Shown here: positions 1-6,232 of the stretch, in pieces | Layout: each line of letters begins with the position of its first letter | Numbering within the stretch: the stretch's first letter is position 1 | IMG/VR virus record: IMGVR_UViG_3300042503_001010 | Coordinates: 1-28,062 of that record | Source: a virus | DNA length: 28,062 nt | Strand: one strand, 5' to 3' | Program-made: the position numbers and the translations under genes | The notes under the pieces: model-generated | What the model saw: the letters and a program-made list of their open reading frames with translations, nothing else | Database searches by the model: none | What the model was told of the DNA's origin: nothing

Positions 1-131
1 TTATTGTTTTATATTAAATATATGTTTTATTATTATATATTATATTTTTATTATATTATATAATATCTATATTATTATATTTATATATTTCTTTATCTAT
101 ATTTTTATCTTTATCTATATCTTTCTCTTTA

Positions 132-197
132 AGGTTATTTGGGTTATCTTGGGTTATTTGGGTTATTTAAAAACCCAGTGGGTTATTTGGGTTATCA
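132..197 (+). repeat. Iteron-like array, six copies of GGTTATTT/GGTTATCT
   Basis: Copies of (G)GGTTATTT or close variants lie at about 132-140, 141-150, 151-159, 160-168, 180-188 and 189-196. The first four are 9-10 bases apart, so they sit on about the same face of the helix. Between the fourth and fifth copies, AACCC-agt... faces GGGTT (172-184), a small inverted repeat. The array is G-rich within otherwise A/T DNA. Likely a binding array for a replication initiator or a repressor. The spacing is far too short for a CRISPR. Confidence 0.7.
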
Positions 198-235
198 TTT
201 ATTTTAAAAAATTACCAACTAAAATAAAATAATTA

Positions 236-258
236 TTATTTAGAATGATTCTAAATAA
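236..258. promoter_or_regulatory. Perfect 23-bp palindrome, operator 1
   Basis: TTATTTAGAAT-G-ATTCTAAATAA has 11-base arms that match perfectly around a central G. A near copy lies at 298-320, with centres 62 bases apart (about six helical turns). Both are upstream of the promoter of the ribbon-helix-helix gene at 424, so autoregulation by that protein is the simplest reading. The palindrome is direct sequence; its role as operator is inferred. Confidence 0.65.
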
Positions 259-297
259 GATATAAAATAATCATCTTCAACTAGTTACATCAATTTA

Positions 298-320
298 TTA
301 TTTAGAATCATTCTAAATTA
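298..320. promoter_or_regulatory. Second copy of the palindrome, operator 2
   Basis: TTATTTAGAAT-C-ATTCTAAATTA repeats the palindrome at 236-258 with a different central base and one arm mismatch near the outer edge. It ends about ten bases before the -33 element at 331, so a bound protein could block RNA polymerase. The paired sites could also allow looping. Confidence 0.65.
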
Positions 321-330
321 TTAAAAAAAC

Positions 331-361
331 TTGACTACTTGTATTACTTTTAGTATATTTG
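331..361 (+). promoter_or_regulatory. Bacteroidetes-type promoter for the plus-strand arm
   Basis: TTG at 331-333 is followed after 20 bases by TATATTTG at 354-361, matching the TTG-N17-23-TAnnTTTG consensus of Bacteroidetes primary-sigma promoters. It lies just downstream of the two palindromes and about 60 bases before the ATG at 424. A short GGCCGAAAGG element lies in the leader at 380-389. Confidence 0.65.
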
Positions 362-423
362 ATTATATTTATAATATGAAGGCCGAAAGGTAAAACAATA
401 ACAAATACTTAAAACAAAAAACA

Positions 424-612
424 ATGAGTAGATTTAGAGAAACAAAAATGGTAAGTTTTAGATTAGAAGAAAACACCATCGCAATTATTGATTCAATTGC
501 AAAACAAAAAACAAAAGGTAATAGAACGTGGTGTCTTGAAGTAATCATCAACGATTATCTTAAAAACAACAAAGTGTCAAACATAACAAAAAGTAATGAG
601 TATGAGAAATAA
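424..612 (+). CDS. Ribbon-helix-helix transcriptional regulator
   Basis: A 62-residue basic protein. After a short N-terminal arm, residues about 9-14 (MVSFRL) form the beta-strand expected of a CopG/Arc-type ribbon-helix-helix protein. Two helices follow (about 18-29 and 34-47). Such proteins bind palindromic operators as dimers or tetramers. It is first after the promoter at 331-361 and its two palindromes, so autorepression of the plus-strand arm is likely. There is no Shine-Dalgarno; the ATG follows an A-rich leader, as elsewhere in this genome. Its TAA overlaps the next ATG (TAATG), so the two genes are probably translationally coupled. Family assignment is by pattern; the target is inferred. 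Confidence 0.75.
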   Translation: MSRFRETKMVSFRLEENTIAIIDSIAKQKTKGNRTWCLEVIINDYLKNNKVSNITKSNEYEK

Positions 613-1136
613 TGGAAAATTTATTAATATATGGTTCAATTTTCGATGCATTAGACGATTTAACCAATGAGGAAGCTGGAGTATTATTTAAAGCTTTAAA
701 TGCTTTTAGAAAAGGTGAAGAAGTAGAATTTGAAGACCGATACCTTAAAGGATTATGGAAAGGTATTAAACCAAATCTTGATAATGTTAAAGCTAACTAC
801 GATAACAAAGTAAAAGCTAATCAAGAAAATGGTAAAAAAGGCGGTAGACCTAAAAAAGAATTGATTACAGAGACTTTACCAACTGAAGTGATAGAAGATA
901 TCAAACTTGAAAATAAAGTTGCTGAAATCGAAGATAATGAATCATTAAATGAATTAAAAGAAATATTAGATAGTGAATATCCAATGAAGACCGATATCGA
1001 AAGATTATTGATAAGTGTAATTAAAAATACAAATAGTTATCAATTATCAGAATTATCTAAAAAAATAAAAAAAGAAGATATTAAGGGCGATTCAATTAAA
1101 GAATTTCTTATATCAAATAATATAGAATTAAAATAA
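612..1136 (+). CDS. DUF6291-like phage replication protein (replisome organiser type)
   Basis: 174 residues. The N-terminal half resembles the DUF6291 family: an ALDDLTNEEAGVLFKALNAF helical segment, an EFEDRYLKGLWKGIKPNLD segment, then the typical basic NGKKGGRPKK linker near residues 73-82. In related phages this domain fronts replication-initiation or DnaD-like proteins. Residues about 95-174 are charged and helical with no family I recognise; a DnaD-like C-terminal domain is possible. It is coupled to the regulator upstream and lies about 400 bases from the iteron array, so it is the best candidate origin-binding or helicase-loading protein. The family is fairly clear; the exact role is inferred. 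Confidence 0.65.
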   Translation: MENLLIYGSIFDALDDLTNEEAGVLFKALNAFRKGEEVEFEDRYLKGLWKGIKPNLDNVKANYDNKVKANQENGKKGGRPKKELITETLPTEVIEDIKLENKVAEIEDNESLNELKEILDSEYPMKTDIERLLISVIKNTNSYQLSELSKKIKKEDIKGDSIKEFLISNNIELK

Positions 1137-1141
1137 ATAAT

Positions 1142-1621
1142 ATGAAAAATAAAAAAATTAAATTAACATTTAAATCTGAAAATGATAGATTTAATAATGA
1201 AATGTATTTTGATACATTAAAAGATGCATTCAATCAAGTAAAAGATAAATTAAATTATCTTGAATATTTAGATTCTGATATATTACATACTATAAGGTGT
1301 AATCATATTTATTATGATTATTTGCATTTGAATCATAATCCAGAAATTTTAAGTGATAGTAATGATGAAAATATAATAAAAAACAATTATAAAAATATTA
1401 TTTTCAAATCATATGATGAAGTTTCAAGTAGAGTTCAATACAAAGAAATAGTTGAAGGTATTTATTTTATTGAAGATGAATGGTATTATATTGATATAGA
1501 ATTAGAAATATCAATTGAAGATTTTTTATCTGGTAAAATTTATGAGCAATATACATATTTCTATAATGAAGAACATACTGAACAATATGAAACTTTAATA
1601 ACTTTACAATATATTAAATAA
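1142..1621 (+). CDS. Hypothetical acidic protein
   Basis: 159 residues, rich in Tyr, Asp, Glu and Asn. I do not recognise the family. There is no signal peptide, membrane segment or cysteine cluster. An alternating hydrophobic/acidic pattern in the C-terminal half (around EGIYFIEDEWYYIDIELEIS) suggests a beta-rich fold. It starts five bases after the replication-like gene and its stop is adjacent to the next start, so it belongs to the same plus-strand transcript. Early-arm position fits a host-takeover or replication-accessory role, but nothing in the sequence shows this. Confidence 0.7.
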   Translation: MKNKKIKLTFKSENDRFNNEMYFDTLKDAFNQVKDKLNYLEYLDSDILHTIRCNHIYYDYLHLNHNPEILSDSNDENIIKNNYKNIIFKSYDEVSSRVQYKEIVEGIYFIEDEWYYIDIELEISIEDFLSGKIYEQYTYFYNEEHTEQYETLITLQYIK

Positions 1622-1622
1622 T

Positions 1623-1736
1623 ATGAACCAGGAACAAGAACAATTTGAAAATGATTATTACCAACACTTGTGTGATAATTCAAGAATGGAAGAAGATGAA
1701 TACATTCAAATAACAATTTATACTAAAGAAAAATAA
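1623..1736 (+). CDS. Small acidic hypothetical protein, 37 residues
   Basis: A short frame starting MNQEQEQFEN and ending TIYTKEK. Its ATG follows the TAA of the upstream gene directly (TAATATG), and its TAA is one base from the next ATG (TAAAATG). That tight packing on both sides is the main evidence that it is translated. It is strongly acidic, with no membrane or zinc-binding pattern. Function unknown. Confidence 0.6.
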   Translation: MNQEQEQFENDYYQHLCDNSRMEEDEYIQITIYTKEK

Positions 1737-1737
1737 A

Positions 1738-1974
1738 ATGGAAAAATTAACCGATTCAGCAAAAGATTATTTACTACACCAAATTAAACAAGAATTACTT
1801 ATTGCAATAAGTAATCTTACTTATAATGATATAAAAACTGAAGAAAGATATAAATATGAAAGTTTTGAAAAAGAACTAATAATAGGTATTGTACTTAGAT
1901 ATCAACATATGCTAACACCAGAACAGATTGAATCACTTAATGATTGTACTAAAAGAAAATATATAACTTTATGA
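1738..1974 (+). CDS. Hypothetical protein, 78 residues
   Basis: Mostly helical and charged, from MEKLTDSAKDYLLHQIKQEL through to a basic tail. No family recognised. The last two codons read TTA TGA, and the next gene starts within this stop (ATGA), so the two are coupled. The functional TGA also shows that TGA is a stop codon in this genome. It packs between the 37-residue gene and the next frame in the plus-strand arm. Confidence 0.65.
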   Translation: MEKLTDSAKDYLLHQIKQELLIAISNLTYNDIKTEERYKYESFEKELIIGIVLRYQHMLTPEQIESLNDCTKRKYITL

Positions 1975-2207
1975 ATAAAATGAAATACTCAGAAATAATA
2001 GAAAAACTAGAAATTGGATTTTATAACCATATCAATCAAATTGGTAAAGACCCACAAGCGATTATAATGCATCCAGATACATTAATAGTATTAGCTGATA
2101 ACTTTACATCAACTTTCTGCAATTATGGTCATCCAGCTCTTTATTACCGAGGAACTTTAATATACAGGTCAGAAGATTGTAATCCAAACTTTATATTAGT
2201 TTGTTAA
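1971..2207 (+). CDS. Hypothetical protein, 78 residues
   Basis: Starts in an ATGA overlap with the preceding gene. The segment DPQAIIMHPDTLIVLAD resembles the short pattern often seen in phage structural and accessory proteins that begin with a target-position or coat-like motif, but the whole is too short to assign. Two cysteines occur in the middle and near the end (STFCNYG, EDCNPNF). It is the last gene before the 150-base gap that holds a new promoter and a structured leader. Confidence 0.65.
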   Translation: MNKMKYSEIIEKLEIGFYNHINQIGKDPQAIIMHPDTLIVLADNFTSTFCNYGHPALYYRGTLIYRSEDCNPNFILVC

Positions 2208-2239
2208 AATATCTTAAAATTTATTTAACAAAGCAACTT

Positions 2240-2267
2240 TTTGAAATTAGCTTCGTATTTATAATTG
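2240..2267 (+). promoter_or_regulatory. Candidate promoter of the isolated small gene
   Basis: TTTG at 2240-2243 and TATAATTG at 2260-2267 are 16 bases apart. The -7 element has one mismatch to TAnnTTTG and the spacing is slightly short. Transcription would start around 2274, just before the structured leader. Moderate support only. Confidence 0.4.
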
Positions 2268-2279
2268 TAGACATAATTT

Positions 2280-2333
2280 GGAGATGGTGTGTGGTTTCAT
2301 CATCTCCAGCCCTCTGGGTTAATTATAAACCAC
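2280..2333 (+). ncRNA. Structured 5' leader able to form an H-type pseudoknot
   Basis: GGAGATG (2280-2286) pairs perfectly with CATCTCC (2301-2307). The 14-base loop holds GTGGTTT (2291-2297), which is perfectly complementary to AAACCAC (2327-2333), giving two 7-bp stems in pseudoknot order. A small CAG/CTG hairpin could form in the connecting segment, and TTTATAATT (2258-2266) faces AATTATAAA (2321-2329). It is the only G/C-rich patch in the area and lies 27 bases before the ATG at 2360. It may be a riboswitch-like, protein-binding or translation-control element, or a small RNA. No known class was recognised. Confidence 0.45.
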
Positions 2334-2359
2334 AATAACAAAAACCAAAACCACAAAAA

Positions 2360-2533
2360 ATGAACAAGATTAAATTAACCACAAAAGAATTGGATAAAGC
2401 ATTTCCAATGTCATTATTAATTCAACTTCAACCAGAAGAATTAATGAATGTTCAAATGTTTCAAATAAAAGCATTAACTATAGGTGTAACATCAGATGAA
2501 ATTGATGATGTAATTAAATTTGTTCTTAATTAA
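2360..2533 (+). CDS. Small orphan protein with its own promoter and leader, 57 residues
   Basis: Starts MNKIKLTTKELDKAF and ends VIKFVLN. It is helical, with no membrane segment and no cysteines; a weak charged/hydrophobic pattern suggests a small helical bundle. It is preceded by 150 bases holding a candidate promoter and a pseudoknot-capable leader, then an A/C-rich spacer (AACAAAAACCAAAACC). It is followed by a hairpin and a strong terminator. An independently expressed tiny phage gene of this kind is often a host-takeover or anti-defence protein, but that is inference from layout only. Confidence 0.65.
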   Translation: MNKIKLTTKELDKAFPMSLLIQLQPEELMNVQMFQIKALTIGVTSDEIDDVIKFVLN

Positions 2534-2579
2534 AAGCAACCTATTTAAAACTTATACGTCTAAATAATGTTCTTTCTAA

Positions 2580-2600
2580 AAAATGCGGTTCTTGCATTTT
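2580..2600. repeat. Hairpin upstream of the terminator
   Basis: AAAATGC (2580-2586) and GCATTTT (2594-2600) form a 7-bp stem with the loop GGTTCTT. There is no long T-run directly after it, so it may stabilise the 3' end or act as an auxiliary terminator next to the hairpin at 2611-2640. Confidence 0.45.
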
Positions 2601-2610
2601 GTCATACATA

Positions 2611-2640
2611 AAAAAAGGTCCTTTAATCGGGACCTTTTTT
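2611..2640. terminator. Bidirectional intrinsic terminator
   Basis: AAAAAAGGTCC, an eight-base loop, then GGACCTTTTTT. The GC core is 5 bp and the flanking A-run and T-run make it work in both directions. It lies exactly between the convergent plus-strand arm (ending 2533) and the minus-strand lysis end (ending 2647). Confidence 0.85.
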
Positions 2641-2646
2641 ATTATA

Positions 2647-3207
2647 TTATATTTCGCTAAATAGTGTAAATGTAAATGAGTTACCATACTTATCTCTAGC
2701 CTTTCTCATTATTGACATCATCTCTTCAAAGTCTTTACTACGTTTAAAGACAACGCAACCAGCCGACCAATTATTAATATCTTTTGAATTAGCACCAGCT
2801 TTATGTACATTTGTCCAGGCAATCTCTTCGTAAATTCTTCCGTTTAAATCGTGTTTAAGGTCCTTATCAATGTCTCGGTAGTACTTCATTGGTTTTTGCT
2901 GTCTAAGGGCTTCATATGACGTGTGACGACCTACACCGTAAGCACCTCTATATTGTCCAGGAACAATTATTGCAGTTCCGTTAGGATTCATTGGTTTTTT
3001 AAGATATGTAAATCCAGCATCAGTTGTTGCAGCCCATTGTTTAACATATTTTGCACCATTTTCTTCCCAAACCAACCAGATTTCATCATCAAATAAATTG
3101 GTATTAATCTTTTTTCTAATTGCAAATAAATTTACATTAAGCTCTCCCTTGAAAAATGTATAACCTTTAGCGGCAAACATTTGTTCAACTTCTTCGTAAG
3201 TTTTCAT
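2647..3207 (-). CDS. L,D-transpeptidase-fold lytic enzyme (endolysin candidate)
   Basis: 186 residues at the end of the late minus-strand transcript, next to the holin. Residues 135-151 contain His135, then twelve residues, then Ser148-Ala-Gly-Cys151, resembling the catalytic H-x(n)-SxGC core of L,D-transpeptidase/YkuD-like enzymes. The family usually has about 14-17 residues between His and Ser and an HGC triad, so this is a variant. The N-terminal part (1-60) is a probable separate small domain. There is no signal peptide, so export would need the holin. YkuD-like proteins occur in the lysis cassettes of several Bacteroidetes phages. Role as the peptidoglycan-degrading enzyme comes from motif plus position. 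Confidence 0.6.
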   Translation of the reverse strand: MKTYEEVEQMFAAKGYTFFKGELNVNLFAIRKKINTNLFDDEIWLVWEENGAKYVKQWAATTDAGFTYLKKPMNPNGTAIIVPGQYRGAYGVGRHTSYEALRQQKPMKYYRDIDKDLKHDLNGRIYEEIAWTNVHKAGANSKDINNWSAGCVVFKRSKDFEEMMSIMRKARDKYGNSFTFTLFSEI

Positions 3208-3224
3208 AATTATATTGTTTTATA

Positions 3225-3485
3225 TTATCCTTCTAAATTTTCTACAATGGCTTGTAACCAACTACCATTTACTGGTTCAGTCACTCCTATACTAAGTGCA
3301 ATTGTTTGTAAATCACTACCATTTATTGACTCTAATTCATTTGTATCAATTATATATTGTAACACACTTCCTTTGAAGTCTTCGGGTATATCACCTGGTA
3401 TAGACCACACATATGAGTTATTTATAAGTGATTTATCAAGTGCCGCTATTAATCTTTGCATTAGGGGTGTGTAATTTTCGCTCAT
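3225..3485 (-). CDS. Hypothetical lysis-cassette protein, 86 residues
   Basis: Soluble, acidic and helical, with no signal peptide or membrane segment. It starts inside the stop of the cationic peptide gene (ATGA overlap at 3482-3485), so it is translationally coupled to it. It contains two similar segments: LQYIIDTNELESINGSDLQ and a later ...VTEPVNGSWLQAIVENLEG, each with an NGSxLQ motif, which suggests an internal duplication. Function unknown; it might control or partner the neighbouring cationic peptide. Confidence 0.6.
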   Translation of the reverse strand: MSENYTPLMQRLIAALDKSLINNSYVWSIPGDIPEDFKGSVLQYIIDTNELESINGSDLQTIALSIGVTEPVNGSWLQAIVENLEG

Positions 3486-3580
3486 AACTTATTTAATATT
3501 ATTTTTATTCTTATTATAGTTTTAATTGTTTTTGCAATTATCCAACGCAATATTGGATTCATTTTCTTTTTAGTTTTCAT
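3482..3580 (-). CDS. Very cationic amphipathic 32-residue peptide (disruptin candidate)
   Basis: Starts MKTKKKMNPILRWIIAKTIK and ends with an Ile/Lys/Arg-rich tail. It has about ten Lys/Arg and no acidic residue, mixed with many Ile, Leu and Trp, like a helical antimicrobial peptide. Its ATG overlaps the holin stop (TAATG) and its TGA overlaps the next start (ATGA). Such tight coupling on both sides makes translation likely. Phage phiKT carries a small cationic 'disruptin' that breaks the outer membrane in place of a spanin, and no spanin pair is visible here. An anti-holin or simple membrane peptide is possible. Sequence and placement are direct; function is inferred. Confidence 0.6.
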   Translation of the reverse strand: MKTKKKMNPILRWIIAKTIKTIIRIKIILNKL

Positions 3581-4044
3581 TATACTCCAAGGTTATCTTT
3601 TTCTTTTTTAAACTTTTTGGCAATACCCAAAGCTCTTTTAACAAAATACCAAATACCTTTTTCTTTATTTACATTACGTAATTTTTCATCGATTGAATAT
3701 CCTTCAACACTCAATAATACCAACGCAACCAATTTTGTTGTTGCAAATTCAATTCCAATAAATAATTTAATGAAGTCACCAAGTATTACCACGTCTATAC
3801 CGAAGAATAATAATATTGTTGCTGAATAAACTAACATTTTACCAATAACAGCTGAAGCTTTAGTTGATGTTATATCTATATTATTCTTTTTTGCAGCCCA
3901 TATACCAAAACCAGTATCTATTAATATTGCTATTATAACCAGCAAAATAATCCATTTTATTGGTGCAAAGAATGTTAATACTGGTAAAAGTAACTTCCAA
4001 CTAGAAGCTTTGAATGTTGTGAATAATGTTGTTAAGTGTGTCAT
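3580..4044 (-). CDS. Holin (phage_holin_4-like)
   Basis: 154 residues with hydrophobic segments near residues 15-55 (KWIILLVIIAILIDTGFGIW), 65-95 (LVYSATILLFFGIDVVIL) and 95-115, then a basic cytoplasmic C-terminal tail. The TM1-Asp-Thr-Gly-Phe-Gly-Ile-Trp-Ala pattern and the S-x-K-A-x-x-x-G-K segment after it match the phage_holin_4 family. It would form the inner-membrane lesion that releases the lytic enzyme or collapses the membrane potential. It starts four bases after the connector gene and is coupled to the cationic peptide downstream. Assignment is confident at the level of family. Confidence 0.75.
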   Translation of the reverse strand: MTHLTTLFTTFKASSWKLLLPVLTFFAPIKWIILLVIIAILIDTGFGIWAAKKNNIDITSTKASAVIGKMLVYSATILLFFGIDVVILGDFIKLFIGIEFATTKLVALVLLSVEGYSIDEKLRNVNKEKGIWYFVKRALGIAKKFKKEKDNLGV

Positions 4045-4047
4045 TGG

Positions 4048-4557
4048 TTATACGAAGCTTACAAATGTGTTATAGTTATCTCCCTTATCTTTTGTTGGTT
4101 TGATAAGAGAATCGTCATTATCTTCACTGATAAATTGTGGGAATAAATCTTTATTCTTGTGCAAATATTTTTTAACTTGATTTTCATAAAATTCAGCTTT
4201 CTTCACGTACTTCAATTCAACAGTTTCCGCATCAGCTAAATCAACTGACTCAGAGTTATCAGAATTTTGAGTTTGAAGACCTTTATTCTTTAATTGGAAT
4301 GTTAATCCAATTGGAGCCTCAGATGCTGTGCGCCAAGCTATTGCGGGTTTTATCTTAGCAACCAATGCAGTCTCATCAGTAGTTAATGTTTGATTATTAT
4401 AAGCATTTAAAAGATATTCGTAGAAATATGTACCAAGGATTGGTTGAATCCACATATCCGCACTTGTTGGAACAAATGGGAAAATAAGTGTCTCATCAAT
4501 GTTAGCTGAAACTGGTGTGTAGGCTTTTAACCAAGCCAAAGTTATAAAGTATTCCAT
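4048..4557 (-). CDS. Head-tail connector, DUF6712-like adaptor
   Basis: 169 residues, mostly helical, of the size and position of phage head completion/connector proteins (HK97 gp6-like). The N-terminal AWLKAYTPVSANID segment and the helical TSADMWIQPILGTYFYEYL segment are typical of the DUF6712 family in Bacteroidetes phages. It is directly downstream of the portal gene on the same transcript and just before the holin. It likely binds the portal ring and the neck. Family call from pattern and synteny. Confidence 0.65.
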   Translation of the reverse strand: MEYFITLAWLKAYTPVSANIDETLIFPFVPTSADMWIQPILGTYFYEYLLNAYNNQTLTTDETALVAKIKPAIAWRTASEAPIGLTFQLKNKGLQTQNSDNSESVDLADAETVELKYVKKAEFYENQVKKYLHKNKDLFPQFISEDNDDSLIKPTKDKGDNYNTFVSFV

Positions 4558-4568
4558 TTTTATTTATA

Positions 4569-5753
4569 TTATTTTATATTATCTGTATTATCTACAATTT
4601 CTTCACCAATAATTTGAAAATTATTAATTTTATACTTAGCTTGAACATTACCAATAGCTAATAATTCGTTTATAAACGTTTCAATTGATTCTCTAGTAGG
4701 CATAACCATATTCTTCTCAAATATTGCATAAGAAGTCTTAATATCTTGTCCAGCACCCAATTTACCAGGTGTTTGAATACCCATTAATACTGGTGCAATA
4801 GTGTGACCTTGACAAATCTTATCATCAATACGTCTATCAGTTGATTCAAACAATTTATCATTTTGATTTGTTGGTATTGCTTCAATTGTTGGTAACTTAT
4901 CTTTGTTTGGTGCTGCAAGAATCATTACTTTACCAGCTTCCTGTGCACCCTTAGCTCTGTCTACTGTATCTTTAATAGCTTGTTTCTCTTCATCACTACC
5001 TGGCATTTGAGGTAATAATAATGCAAATGAAGGGAATATAGCATTCTTGATATTTTGTTTTTGTAAATAAGATGATTCACCATCCAATTGACACCAGTTA
5101 AATGCAGAACAATATGTTGGAATTGGATAAATGTTATCATCATCCTCAGTATATTCTAATAATTGTACTCTATCTTTGCAAGTTGGGTGGTATGCTTTGT
5201 ATTGAATCACTCCAATATTTCTATACCAATCTTTACATACACTAAATAATGTTCCAAATTCATCTCTTCTTACTGTTGCTGGGTCCAATCTTTCAATCTT
5301 AACCAATTCCATTTTTGAATCAAAATGCAATAATGCATACATTCTTTCGTGTTTAATCCAGTCTTGAGTATATTGTTTACTTAATTTATTAAGTTTATTT
5401 TTCTTTTCAAAACTATAAACCTTAACTTTTTCAACACCACTATCTGATAATGGTTCCAATTCATAACCACCACCAATAACCGAATTTTTCTTAAATTTAA
5501 GAATACTACCATTCAATGGTGAAGTATGTTCCATTTGATTAATCAATTGAGGATAAAGATTGTCGCATCCGAAACGAATAAAACCACCTACACCTAAGTA
5601 TAGTGTATTTATTGAAGGTAAAGCAAGATTTCCATCACCAACCGTTAAGAAAGGTGTGCTAAATGCAGAATAACCTTCTTTTTTTTCTTCTGTTTTATTT
5701 AATGATTCAACCATTGGTTTTGAACCACCTATATTAAAGCCTAATATTTTCAT
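4569..5753 (-). CDS. Phage portal protein
   Basis: 394 residues. It has the Bacteroidetes-phage portal signature: a conserved GCDNLYPQLINQMEHTSPL segment near residue 85, a KIERLDPATVRRDEFG strand, YNxxYxxAFNW-like residues, and the C-terminal AGQDIKTSYAIFEKNMVMPT helix typical of portal stems. It would form the dodecameric ring at the capsid vertex through which TerL pumps DNA. Its ATG overlaps the stop of the upstream gene (TAATG). It is separated from terL by about 18 kb, an unusual order because terL and portal are normally adjacent. A little shorter than many portals. Confidence 0.8.
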   Translation of the reverse strand: MKILGFNIGGSKPMVESLNKTEEKKEGYSAFSTPFLTVGDGNLALPSINTLYLGVGGFIRFGCDNLYPQLINQMEHTSPLNGSILKFKKNSVIGGGYELEPLSDSGVEKVKVYSFEKKNKLNKLSKQYTQDWIKHERMYALLHFDSKMELVKIERLDPATVRRDEFGTLFSVCKDWYRNIGVIQYKAYHPTCKDRVQLLEYTEDDDNIYPIPTYCSAFNWCQLDGESSYLQKQNIKNAIFPSFALLLPQMPGSDEEKQAIKDTVDRAKGAQEAGKVMILAAPNKDKLPTIEAIPTNQNDKLFESTDRRIDDKICQGHTIAPVLMGIQTPGKLGAGQDIKTSYAIFEKNMVMPTRESIETFINELLAIGNVQAKYKINNFQIIGEEIVDNTDNIK

Positions 5754-6151
5754 TATAAGTATATATTATTATTAAAATTATTTATTATTTGTTGTGTACC
5801 ACCAGTAAATGCTGAAGTCATTCTTCCAGTTTCAATTATAGTACCAGTTGTCGCACTTACACTTAGTGTTGATGCTGTGGATTCATAGACGTTATATCTA
5901 TATTGACCAGCTTCTAATGATAAAGCAACGCTGGTGCCACCTGTTGTTGAACCAGATGAATTTTCTTCCAATGTAAATAAATTATATCTACAAGTTGAAA
6001 GTGATTCATCATCCGTTGTAAAATAGATTGGTTCTCTGGTAGGGTCAAAATCTGCTTTAAATTCGAATAAATAAAAAGGGTCAACCAATTGAGAAGACTC
6101 AGTTAAAGTTAACACAAATTTATTTATAGTATTCTTTTCTATATAAATCAT
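5753..6151 (-). CDS. Hypothetical structural protein of Ig-like type
   Basis: 132 residues, beta-rich, with a SLEAGQYRYNVYES segment and an early YLFEFKADFD segment. This matches small proteins seen near portal or tail genes in Bacteroidetes phages, which are probably virion-surface or connector decorations. No catalytic motif. Its stop overlaps the portal start. The gene immediately upstream on this strand is interrupted by the plus-strand HNH gene, so this may mark the edge of the homing endonuclease insertion. Confidence 0.55.
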   Translation of the reverse strand: MIYIEKNTINKFVLTLTESSQLVDPFYLFEFKADFDPTREPIYFTTDDESLSTCRYNLFTLEENSSGSTTGGTSVALSLEAGQYRYNVYESTASTLSVSATTGTIIETGRMTSAFTGGTQQIINNFNNNIYL

Positions 6152-6232
6152 ATTTTTTATTAATAGTTGTTTTTAATTAAAAAATTGTTTATAAAAACTG
6201 TAACTTTTTTAAAGTATTTACGTTTAAATAAT

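Larger units (their letters stand above)
1..330. other. AT-rich non-coding region, candidate origin and control region
   Basis: No convincing gene lies before base 424. Bases 1-131 are almost pure A/T, a plausible DNA-unwinding element. They are followed by six GGTTATYT-type repeats (132-197), then two palindromes (236-258, 298-320) and a promoter. The last minus-strand gene starts at 28031 and the first plus-strand gene at 424, so if the molecule is circular or circularly permuted this is the divergent control region. AT-rich DNA plus iterons next to a replication-like gene (612-1136) is the usual layout of a phage origin. That function is inferred. Confidence 0.45.

Noticed and set aside
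132-197. CRISPR array
   Set aside because: The repeats are 8-9 bases and adjacent, with no spacers; iteron-like.
2567-2611. 14-codon ORF in the terminator gap
   Set aside because: Too short, no leader, overlaps the auxiliary hairpin; probably chance.
3181-3474. Plus-strand ORF of about 97 codons
   Set aside because: Complement of the 3225-3485 coding frame; no leader and no sensible protein.
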